DNA of 28,776 bases from Candidatus Binatia bacterium (GTDB lineage Bacteria; Desulfobacterota_B; Binatia; UBA9968; JAJDTQ01). The notes below the pieces were generated by a model that worked only from the letters and a program-made list of their open reading frames with translations, ran no database searches and was not told the origin of the DNA. Positions 8,700 through 15,414 of the stretch are shown here, piece by piece; position 1 is the first letter of the stretch; every line of letters starts with the position of its first letter. The translations under genes and the position numbers were made by a program. Location: assembly GCA_022827045.1 (NCBI GenBank), contig JAJDTQ010000035.1, positions 1 to 28,776 of the forward strand. Direction: 5' to 3'.

Positions 8700-8816
8700 C
8701 CCTCACCCCAACCCTCTCCCAGAGGGAGAGGGGGCCATATTGCTCTGTCCCCCTCTCCCTCTGGGATGACGGTTAATCCGACTCCCTCTCCCTCTGGGAG
8801 AGGGTTGGGGTGAGGG
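8700..8816. repeat. REP-like palindromic repeat cluster, inverted pair
   Basis: Two 33-bp arms (8700-8732 and 8784-8816) are perfect reverse complements of each other. Each arm itself contains a small hairpin of the form CTCTCCC-AGA-GGGAGAG. A third, truncated unit lies between them (about 8749-8765). The same family recurs at 19228-19317. The cluster directly follows the permease stop and could act as a transcript-end or mRNA-stabilising structure. Such CCCTCACCCC/CCCTCTCCC units are dispersed repeats in many proteobacteria-like genomes. Confidence 0.75.
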
Positions 8817-8935
8817 TGCCCGGACGAGCTGCCAACGCGCTTGACAGCCTTCCGGCAACAGCCTACGATTCGGGCATTCCGGTACCGCAAACCGCCCCGC
8901 CCGTGGGGTCATTTTCGTTCGCGAAGGAGACAGAC

Positions 8936-10060
8936 ATGGCTAAGCAAGGCTTCAAGGCAATGGATTCCGATATGCACGTGTTCGAGCCCCATGACCTCTG
9001 GGATCGCTACATCGATCCGGAGTTCAAGGAGCGCGCGCCCAAGGGCCTGCAGCGCGACTTCCGGGACCTCGGCGTGGAGGTTGAAGGGAAGATCCTACCG
9101 ATCCCGAGGCGACCGGAGGCCACCAATCTCAGGGACTACCGCCTGAAGACCCTCAAGGAGAAATACAGCGACGTGGCCGCGCGCGACTTCGACGGCGTCA
9201 GCCAAGTGATGGCCATGGACAAGGAAGGGCTCGACGTGGCGTTCCTGTTCCCCACCCGCGGCCTCTTCGTGCTGGGCATCGACGGCCTCGACCCGGAGCT
9301 GGCCGCGGCCATCTCCCGCGCCTACAACGACTGGCTCTACGACTTCGCGCAGACCGCGCCCGACCGCATGGTCTGTGTCGCGATGGTGCCGCCCCAGAAC
9401 GTCGAGGCGGCGGTGGCCGAGACCAAGCGGACGGTGAACGAAAAGGGCTTCCGGGGTATCTTCATGCGCCCCAACCAGACCAACGGACTGTGCTGGAGCG
9501 ACCCCTACTACGATCCCCTGTGGGAAGTGTGCCAGGACCTGAACGTGCCGGTGGGGTTCCACGAGGCCGGGCGGGTCTATCAGCCCCAGCCGGCCATCTC
9601 CCAGTTCATCCCGTCCTTCTCCATGTTCAACACCCTGAGCTTTCCGCTGGCCAACATGTTCGCGTGCGCGGACATGATCTACGGCGGCGTGATGGAGCGC
9701 TTCCCCAAGCTCAGAGTGGCCTTCCTGGAAGGTAACTGCTCGTGGCTCCCGTGGCTGCTGTACCGCATGGGGGACTACATGGAGTCGGTGGGCAAAGCCG
9801 AGTACCCGGATCTCAAGCTCGAGCCGCTGGAGTACTTCCAGCGCCAGTGCTTCGGCGCCGTCGAATGCGACGAGGTCACCGCCAAGCACATTCCGGAGTT
9901 CGGCCTCGAGGACAACGTGGTGTTCTCCACCGACTATCCGCACCTGGACGTCAAATATCCGCACTCGCTGGATACATTCCTGGAGATGCCGTTCTCCGAC
10001 GAGTCCAAGCGGAAGTACCTCTGGGACAACTGCGCCCGGCTCTACAATATGGGTCAGTGA
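8936..10060 (+). CDS. Amidohydrolase-family metal-dependent hydrolase (amidohydrolase 2 type)
   Basis: Protein of 374 aa with a TIM-barrel hydrolase/decarboxylase signature. Visible metal or catalytic residues are the N-terminal DMH motif (Asp12, His14), His209 in GFHEAG, and Asp333 in FSTDYPH, which is the usual catalytic Asp. Relatives include ACMSD-type decarboxylases and hydrolases acting on aromatic or cyclic acids; the exact reaction is unknown. The frame is open from a GTG at 8810, but that would run through the repeat block. The ATG at 8936 has GAAGGAGA 5-12 nt upstream and the protein then begins like its family, so I use it. The stop overlaps the GTG start of the GH84-like gene (GTGA), so the two are translationally coupled. 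It may process the compound imported by the transporter upstream. Confidence 0.88.
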   Translation: MAKQGFKAMDSDMHVFEPHDLWDRYIDPEFKERAPKGLQRDFRDLGVEVEGKILPIPRRPEATNLRDYRLKTLKEKYSDVAARDFDGVSQVMAMDKEGLDVAFLFPTRGLFVLGIDGLDPELAAAISRAYNDWLYDFAQTAPDRMVCVAMVPPQNVEAAVAETKRTVNEKGFRGIFMRPNQTNGLCWSDPYYDPLWEVCQDLNVPVGFHEAGRVYQPQPAISQFIPSFSMFNTLSFPLANMFACADMIYGGVMERFPKLRVAFLEGNCSWLPWLLYRMGDYMESVGKAEYPDLKLEPLEYFQRQCFGAVECDEVTAKHIPEFGLEDNVVFSTDYPHLDVKYPHSLDTFLEMPFSDESKRKYLWDNCARLYNMGQ

Positions 10061-11202
10061 CATCCCCAGGACAGGACACCAGCTCCATAACCACATTCGA
10101 GCGGCGGGGGATCGTTGAAGGCTTCTTCGGTCCCCCGTGGAGCATGGCGCACCGCGCGGCGATGTTCGCGTTCGGCGCCGCGCGCGGCATGAACACCTAC
10201 CTGTACGCGCCCAAGGACGACCCTTACCACCGGGAGCGCTGGCAACTGCCGTACCCCGAGCCTGAGTGGCGCGAGTTGTGCCGGCTCATCGATGCGGCGC
10301 AGAGCCGTGGCATCGACTTCGTCTACGGCTTTCACCCGGGCAAGGACCTCTGCTTCGCTGCCGCGGAACCCGTGCGCGTCCTGCTCGACAAGGGGGCGCG
10401 GCTCTACGACCGGGGGGTGCGCACCTTCGCGGTGTTGTTCGACGACATCCCGTCGCACCTGACCCATGCCGAAGACTCGAAGAAGTTCGACGGCAGCCTG
10501 GCCAAGGCCGAATCCCTGTGGCTGGAGGCGGTGTTGGAAGCGCAACCCGCAGACTGGAACGCGGAGTGGTGGTTCTGTCCCTCGTACTACACCCCCGACC
10601 CGCTGCTGGCCCGGATGTTCGGCGAGTTCGAGCCGGAGTTCCCGGAGACCGTCGGGCGCTACCTGCCGGAGTCGGTGGCCTGCTTCTGGACCGGGGCCAA
10701 GGTGGTGCCCGAGAGTGTCACCTTCGCCGACATGGAGGATATCTGCGAGAGGATGGGGCACCGGCTGCTGTTCTGGGACAACTACCCGGTCAATGACCTG
10801 ACCATGGCCGGCGAGATGCACATCGGGCCTCTCACCGGCCGGGACCCGCGGCTGCCGGAGCGGGTGCACGCGCACCTCGCCAACCCGCTGCTGCAGGAGG
10901 AGCTGAGCTTCGTCCCCATGGCCACCTGCTTCGACTACGCGCGGGACCCCGGAGCCTACGACCCGGAAACGAGTTGGGAGGCGGCGGTGACGGAGCGGTT
11001 CGACGCGGACAACCTGGAACACTGGCGTGCGCTTCGACTGTTTTGCGAAAGGGATGCAAAGGCCGCCGGCGCGGCGACGTTCTCGGAGTCGGAGCGGAAC
11101 GCGCTGGAAGCCGCCAACGGCTATCTGCTGGCCCACCGCGGCAAAGGGTGGTGCCGGGAGTTCGAGCCGTGGCGGGAGAGAATGGAGCATGCGCTCCGCT
11201 AG
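10057..11202 (+). CDS. GH84-like beta-N-acetylglucosaminidase domain protein
   Basis: Protein of 381 aa resembling the catalytic domain of GH84 enzymes (bacterial NagJ-type hexosaminidases and O-GlcNAcase). Matching segments in order are RGIVEGFFGPPWS (residues 17-29), FDDIPS with the paired acidic residues Asp129 and Asp130 where GH84 enzymes have the catalytic Asp-Asp pair, FCPSYY, FWTGAKVV, and FWDNYPVND (239-247). It has no signal peptide, so it should act in the cytoplasm, unlike many secreted relatives. The start is a GTG overlapping the previous stop by 4 bp; no other start in this frame yields the N-terminal family motif so closely. Only 4 bp separate its stop from the ATG of the SenA-like gene, so it sits in the same operon. 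The substrate is unknown; a sugar conjugate made by the SenB-like enzyme is a possibility, but only from context. Confidence 0.82.
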   Translation: MTSPGQDTSSITTFERRGIVEGFFGPPWSMAHRAAMFAFGAARGMNTYLYAPKDDPYHRERWQLPYPEPEWRELCRLIDAAQSRGIDFVYGFHPGKDLCFAAAEPVRVLLDKGARLYDRGVRTFAVLFDDIPSHLTHAEDSKKFDGSLAKAESLWLEAVLEAQPADWNAEWWFCPSYYTPDPLLARMFGEFEPEFPETVGRYLPESVACFWTGAKVVPESVTFADMEDICERMGHRLLFWDNYPVNDLTMAGEMHIGPLTGRDPRLPERVHAHLANPLLQEELSFVPMATCFDYARDPGAYDPETSWEAAVTERFDADNLEHWRALRLFCERDAKAAGAATFSESERNALEAANGYLLAHRGKGWCREFEPWRERMEHALR

Positions 11203-11206
11203 AGGC

Positions 11207-12514
11207 ATGAAAGAAGACAAGACCGTATCCACCCGTGAGATACTGGACACCTTGAACGAGGTGCGTTCCCGGACCCTGGGCCTGGTAGAAGATCTGTCCG
11301 GCGAGCAGCTCACGGTGCCCATGCTGAACATCGTCAATCCCCCGCTCTGGGAGATCGGGCACGTGTCCTGGTTTCACGAACGGTGGGCGTTGCGGCACCT
11401 GCGCGGACGCGATCCCATCATTTCCAACGGCGACGAGCTGTACGACTCCGCGGCCGTGCACCACGACACCCGCTGGGTGCTGGCGCTACCGCCGCTGAAA
11501 GAGACGCTCGCCTACAAGGAACGCGTGCTGCGGGAGATCACGGACAAGCTTCCCGCCGAGCGGCTGAGCCCGGAGGAGACCTACTTCCACAAGCTGGTCA
11601 TCTTCCACGAGGACATGCACGCGGAGGCCATGACCTAGTCGCGCCAGACCCTGGGCTATCCCCCGCCCCCGTTCGTGGCCGAGCCAACGGCCGTGTCCGG
11701 CGACGCCTGCCCCGGCGACGTGGAGGTCACGGGCGGCGAGTTCGTTCTCGGCGGCACGCCGGACCTTCCCTTCGTCTTCGACAACGAAAAGTGGGGCCAC
11801 CCGGTGACCGTCGCGCCCTTCCGCATCGCCCGCGCCCCGGTGACCAACCAGGAGTTCGCCGCCTTCGTGGACGACAAGGGTTACGAGAATCCGCGTTGGT
11901 GGAGCGCGGAGGGCTGGAGTTGGCGTCAGGCCGAGGGCGGCACGCACCCCGTCTACTGGCGACGGGAAGCGCCGGGACGTTGGCAAGAGCGTATCTTCGA
12001 CCGGTGGGGGCCGCTTCAGGCGGAACTGCCGGTGATCCACGTCAACTGGTACGAGGCCGAGGCGTACTGCCGCTGGGCCGGGCGCCGGCTGGCGACGGAA
12101 GCGGAGTGGGAGATGGCCGCGGCCGTGGACCCGGCGGGCAAAGAGGAGCCGGGAGCAGCCAAGCGGGGCTACCCCTGGGGCGAAGCGCCGCCCGACCCGT
12201 CCTGCGGCAACCTCGACTGGGCCGCCGGAGGCCGGCTGCCGGTGGACGCGCTTTCGGGGGGCGACAGCGCCGCCGGCTGCCGGCAGATGATCGGCAATGT
12301 CTGGGAGTGGACGGCCGACGCCTTCCACCCCTACCCCGGCTTCGTCCGGGACCCCTACAAGGAATACTCGGAGCCCTGGTTCGGCGACCGCAAGGTGCTG
12401 CGCGGAGGCTGCTGGGCCACCCGCTCCCACCTGATCCGCAACACCTGGCGGAACTTCTTCACACCCGAGCGGCGGGACGTGCTGGCGGGCTTCCGGACGT
12501 GCGCGCGGGACTAG
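11207..12514 (+). pseudogene. senA: EgtB/SenA-type sulfoxide or selenoxide synthase interrupted by in-frame TAG
   Basis: One continuous frame of 436 codons broken by a single TAG at codon 144. The first part (residues 1-143) is the DinB_2-like domain with the three iron-binding histidines of EgtB-type enzymes: His52 in IGHVSWF, and His134 and His138 in HEDMH. After the TAG, the frame continues SRQTLGYPPPP into a full FGE/SUMF-like domain (GGEFVLGG, FDNEKWGH, VIHVNWYEAEAYCRWAGRRL, GCRQMIGNVWEWT, RGGCWATRS, FAGF-like ending LAGFRTCARD). EgtB joins cysteine or gamma-glutamylcysteine to hercynine; SenA joins a selenosugar to hercynine. The adjacent SenB-like gene favours SenA, but the two are hard to separate by eye. 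The amber codon may be a real nonsense mutation, a read error (TAC or TAT to TAG) or a read-through site. Confidence 0.8.
11636..11638 (+). other. In-frame amber codon inside the senA-like gene
   Basis: The TAG falls between HAEAMT and SRQTLGYP, where I expect an aromatic residue (Tyr) in homologues, so one base change from TAC or TAT would create it. TAG is the normal terminal stop of about nine other genes here (for example the solute-binding protein, permease, GH84-like, lysY and both DUF2628 genes), so general amber reassignment is unlikely. The next in-frame start, GTG at 11675, has no ribosome-binding site. Confidence 0.85.
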
Positions 12515-12527
12515 ATAGGAAGGCACG

Positions 12528-13508
12528 TTGGCAAACGGAAAAACCGGAGCGGCCAGAATCGCGCTGGTAACCCCGGCCGGACCCACCCGGCGCACGGGCA
12601 ACCGCATCTCGGGCAACCGGTGGGCGCGAATCCTGCACGCCTCGGGACACCGGGTCGCCGCCCTGGACCGCTACGAGCGCGAACGCTGCGACCTGTTGAT
12701 CGCGCTCCACGCCCGCCGCAGCCATCCGTCCATCCGGCAGTTCCATGATCGGCACCCCGACAAGCCGATCATCGTGGTCCTCACGGGGACCGACCTATAC
12801 CGCGACATCCACGTGGACGAGGACTCGCGGGAGTCCCTGCGATTGGCCACCCGCCTGGTGGTGCTGCAACGCAAGGGTCTGGACGAGATCGATCCGGCGC
12901 TGCACGAGAAGACCCGGATCATCTACCAGTCCGCGCCGGCCCGCCCCGGACGCCCCGGCGACCGCCACAGGCAGTTCACGGTTACCGTAGTGGGCCATAT
13001 GCGCCCCGAGAAGGACCCGTTCCGGACGGCCATGGCGGTGCGTTCCCTTCCGCGCACGTCGCGGATCCAGGTGGTGCACATCGGCGCCGCCTTGGGCGAC
13101 AACTTCCTGCGCCGCGCCGCGCGGGAGGCCGAGCGCAACCCGCGCTACCGCTGGCTGGGCGACCTGCCCCACTGGAAGACGCGGCAACTCCTGGCCAACA
13201 GCCACCTCACGTCCATCACCTCCCGCATGGAAGGCAGCTCCAACGTCCTGTGCGAAGCGCTGGCCTCCGGCGTGCCCGTGGCGGCGTCCAGAATCTCCGG
13301 ACTGATGGGCACCCTGGGCGACGACTATCCAGGCTACTACGAGCTGGGCGACACCGCCGAACTCAAGCGCCTCCTGCTCCGGGCCGAGAATGACTCAGGG
13401 TTCTACGAGAGTCTGGCGCGGCACTGCGCAGAGGTCGCGCCGCTGATAAACCCGGACCGAGAAATCCGCACGTGGCAAGGATTGGTCCGCGAGGTGATGC
13501 GGCTTTAA
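12528..13508 (+). CDS. senB: SenB-like selenosugar synthase / GT-B glycosyltransferase
   Basis: Cytoplasmic glycosyltransferase of 326 aa. Its most distinctive segments are the N-terminal TPAGPTRRTGNRISGNRWA (residues 15-33), LIALHARRS, and LTGTDLYRDI (85-94). I recognise these from the family formerly called TIGR04348 and now named selenosugar synthase SenB. The C-terminal half has the GT-B nucleotide-sugar site EGSSNVLCEALASGVPVAAS (235-254) with the E-x7-E arrangement (Glu235, Glu243). SenB makes a selenosugar from selenophosphate and a UDP-sugar. The start is a TTG with AGGAAGG (12517-12523) 4 nt before it; no suitable ATG lies near. It follows the SenA-like gene by 13 bp. The third gene of the known pathway, the selenophosphate synthetase SenC, is not in the window, nor is the hercynine-forming EgtD. 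Confidence 0.8.
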   Translation: MANGKTGAARIALVTPAGPTRRTGNRISGNRWARILHASGHRVAALDRYERERCDLLIALHARRSHPSIRQFHDRHPDKPIIVVLTGTDLYRDIHVDEDSRESLRLATRLVVLQRKGLDEIDPALHEKTRIIYQSAPARPGRPGDRHRQFTVTVVGHMRPEKDPFRTAMAVRSLPRTSRIQVVHIGAALGDNFLRRAAREAERNPRYRWLGDLPHWKTRQLLANSHLTSITSRMEGSSNVLCEALASGVPVAASRISGLMGTLGDDYPGYYELGDTAELKRLLLRAENDSGFYESLARHCAEVAPLINPDREIRTWQGLVREVMRL

Positions 13509-13709
13509 CCCGGGACGAGACGCCGAAGATCAGCTGCAGCCGTTCAAATCCGCCATTGTGTTTAGCCGCCTCGCTGGTATCCGCTCGAAAGATGACGGCT
13601 ACCGCCACCACTTGGTCGACCGATCTGCTAGCTAGTACGTCGCTCAGCAGCTGCAGGTGGCGACACTCAACACATCACACCGTTTGCAAAGAAATGTACG
13701 GAGAATGAG
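13509..13709. other. Intergenic segment, possible decayed coding DNA
   Basis: These 201 bp separate the senB-like gene from the GIY-YIG gene. A short minus-strand frame (from 13611 into senB) gives a protein-like stretch, but I recognise no family and it overlaps senB. The composition shifts here toward the lower GC of the island, so it may be the island boundary or a gene remnant. No terminator hairpin with a T-run was seen after senB. Confidence 0.3.
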
Positions 13710-14684
13710 ATGACCGATAGTTCCCGCATGAAACCCTGCTCAATCAATATCTTTCTTCTCGATGGCGATCCAAACGGCATCCGCGTCGCACAAATCTCCA
13801 TGTCTACTATCCAAGCGGTCGCCTTCCGCCGTAACCAGCTCAGGCAGGTACGCGAGGCGTTCCCCGAAATCGGAAGGCCGGGCGTGTATATCCTGGTCGG
13901 CGCTGACGAGAACGAACCGTATAGGGAACTCGCCTACATCGGCGAGTCCGAAGACATCAGCACCCGACTCTCCTACCACAACTCGAACGAGAGGGGGCAA
14001 GACTCGAAGGACTTTTGGACCGACACCGTCGTCCTGATCAGCAAGGACGAGAACCTGACCAAGAGCCATGCGCGATACGTTGAGTCATGCCTGATCCGTA
14101 GCATCGGTGGAAACCCACGATGGTCCATACCCAACGCAAAAACACCCTCCGAGGATGCCGGCAAATTGCCGCTGCCGGACCGGGCAGCGATGGAGGAATT
14201 CGTTGAACAGACAAAAACGCTGGTTGGTGCTCTTGGGTGGGATCTGTTCCGCGAGATGCGGGGACAGGAACCGACGCCGGCTCGCGATCTCCCTCAGAAC
14301 CCGACCGCCGAGAGTCCACGGTTTTACTGCCGCGGCAAGGGATTTGCGGCGGAGATGGAAGTGGGGAAGTCCGGGGATTTCGTCGTGAGGGGCGGCTCTA
14401 AGGCGCGAGTGCAGACTACGAAGACGGTGCCACGGCGCACGGCGGTACTCCGACAAATCCTGCAGGAAAAGGGTGTGCTGCACAAGGACGGAGATTTTCT
14501 TGTATTCACAGGTGCCTACAGCTTCTCGTCTGCTTCGGCTGCGGCTGCGGTAGTGATCGGAGCGAGTGCGAACGGACGTACTCTTTGGAAGCTTCCCAAT
14601 GGAAACACCTATGCGGATTGGGAGTCGAACCAGGAAGTTGAGAACGGGCCGCGCGGTGAAATCCCGTCAACAGGCGCGGTCTAA
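13710..14684 (+). CDS. GIY-YIG nuclease-family protein with C-terminal DUF4357
   Basis: Protein of 324 aa with two recognisable parts. Residues about 56-130 form a GIY-YIG domain: GVY (58-60), YIG (76-78), Arg86 in DISTRLSYH, and Glu125 in ARYVESCLI, which would be the metal-binding acidic residue. The C-terminus (about 255-312) matches DUF4357: FTGAYSFSSASAAAAVVIGASANGR, followed by LPNGNTYADW. Proteins of this architecture are common in accessory regions and often lie near restriction or other defence genes; their biochemical role is unclear. Base composition is visibly less GC-rich than the flanking metabolic genes, consistent with transfer. CGGAG lies about 8 nt before the ATG. It ends 10 bp from the convergent antitoxin gene. 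Confidence 0.82.
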   Translation: MTDSSRMKPCSINIFLLDGDPNGIRVAQISMSTIQAVAFRRNQLRQVREAFPEIGRPGVYILVGADENEPYRELAYIGESEDISTRLSYHNSNERGQDSKDFWTDTVVLISKDENLTKSHARYVESCLIRSIGGNPRWSIPNAKTPSEDAGKLPLPDRAAMEEFVEQTKTLVGALGWDLFREMRGQEPTPARDLPQNPTAESPRFYCRGKGFAAEMEVGKSGDFVVRGGSKARVQTTKTVPRRTAVLRQILQEKGVLHKDGDFLVFTGAYSFSSASAAAAVVIGASANGRTLWKLPNGNTYADWESNQEVENGPRGEIPSTGAV

Positions 14685-14694
14685 GTGCCTGCGC

Positions 14695-15024
14695 CTAGGA
14701 CGACCGCTGGGCACGAGTGGGAGTGGCGCTTTTCGCCCGCGGTGTAACGCTGAGTCGCATGCCCAATTGCGCGAGGACACTGTTCAATGTGGAGAGCCGA
14801 GGATTGCCGCGTTTCGAGAAGGATTGGTACAGGGTCTCGCGTCGCAGACCTGTCCCTTGTGCAACTTTGGCAAAACCCCTCGATTTGACGACGTTGCGGA
14901 GTGCCACCAGCAACAGCTTGTCATCCCCTTCTTCCAGAACGGCGTCCAGGTATGCGGCGACCTCCTCGGGGTTTTCCAGGTGGTCGGCAACATCAAACTG
15001 TCTGGTCGTTGCCCCTGCCATCAT
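14695..15024 (-). CDS. HigA-like antitoxin of a type II toxin-antitoxin module (XRE-type HTH)
   Basis: Small protein of 109 aa expected to neutralise the toxin encoded just before it and to repress the pair. The central part reads as a helix-turn-helix: GFAKVAQGTGLRRETLYQSFSKRGNPRLSTLNSVLAQLGMRLSV (written here without gaps only in short pieces: GFAKVAQGTGLRRE, TLYQSFSKRGNP, LSTLNSVLAQLG). This is the pattern of the addiction-module antidote family. The preceding segment (LENPEEVAAYLDAVLEEGD) is the conserved N-terminal part of that family. The ATG overlaps the toxin stop by 4 bp (ATGA), so translation is coupled. The toxin-first order is typical of HigBA-like modules. Confidence 0.85.
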   Translation of the reverse strand: MMAGATTRQFDVADHLENPEEVAAYLDAVLEEGDDKLLLVALRNVVKSRGFAKVAQGTGLRRETLYQSFSKRGNPRLSTLNSVLAQLGMRLSVTPRAKSATPTRAQRSS

Positions 15025-15350
15025 GTCTTCTCCCTGTCCAAGAGCCTTGCGAACGTCCGCGCTCGGTCAATGTCTCGCGTTTGGGTGCGCTTCGTGCCGC
15101 CCCACAGCAAGACCACCGTCCGACCGCTGACGCGGTAATATATCCGGTAACCCGGACCGGCGTCGATGCGATACTCAAACAATGCCGGTGCTCCCCTTAT
15201 GGACCTTGCGCCGCCAAAATTACCTACCGACATCTTGCTGATCGCGGCGAGGATTCGAGCCTTCGCAACGGGATCGCGGAGTCCGTCAAGCCATTCTTCA
15301 AACGGGACCTGACCACTAGCCAGTTCGAAAGAGCGCGTGCCATACTCCAC
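15021..15350 (-). CDS. HigB/RelE-like toxin (Gp49-type addiction-module killer)
   Basis: Protein of 109 aa with the compact RelE/ParE-like fold pattern. Recognisable pieces are FEEWLDGLRDPVAKARILAA, GNFGGARSIRGAPALFEYRI, GPGYRIYYRVSG, and VVLLWGGTKRTQTRDIDRA, the C-terminal core of the putative killer-protein family related to phage Gp49. Members of the superfamily are usually ribosome-dependent mRNA interferases; which activity applies here is not visible. The start is a GTG at 15350, because the nearby ATG codons are out of frame. It is first in the operon and followed by the antitoxin with an ATGA overlap. An AT-rich palindrome lies 7 nt upstream of the start. Confidence 0.85.
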   Translation of the reverse strand: MEYGTRSFELASGQVPFEEWLDGLRDPVAKARILAAISKMSVGNFGGARSIRGAPALFEYRIDAGPGYRIYYRVSGRTVVLLWGGTKRTQTRDIDRARTFARLLDREKT

Positions 15351-15357
15351 TTGAGCA

Positions 15358-15389
15358 TGTTAATTAAAATTAACACCGGGATCAATCCC
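15358..15389 (-). promoter_or_regulatory. Probable operator/promoter of the toxin-antitoxin operon
   Basis: Two palindromes lie directly upstream of the toxin GTG: TGTTAAT-N4-ATTAACA (15358-15375) and GGGAT-N2-ATCCC (15378-15389). The first is strikingly AT-rich for this window and has the size expected of an antitoxin binding site overlapping the -10 region. A weak minus-strand -35 (TTGTCC, about 15394-15399) lies 17-18 bp upstream of an AT-rich -10. Autorepression by the antitoxin or the complex is inferred from the family. Confidence 0.5.
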
Positions 15390-15414
15390 AGGACAAGTTC
15401 TGTAAGTGTTCGAC

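Noticed and set aside
11636..11638. Genome-wide amber reassignment or pyrrolysine as the first explanation of the TAG
   Set aside because: TAG is the ordinary terminal codon of many neighbouring genes, and no pyl gene is in the window; a point mutation or read error is simpler.
11675..12514. Independent gene for the FGE-like half of SenA from the GTG at 11675
   Set aside because: No ribosome-binding site precedes it, and the in-frame codons between the TAG and this GTG encode conserved family sequence (SRQTLGYP).
13363..13611. Small minus-strand frame overlapping the senB end
   Set aside because: It overlaps senB, has no family match and no ribosome-binding site; at most a remnant.
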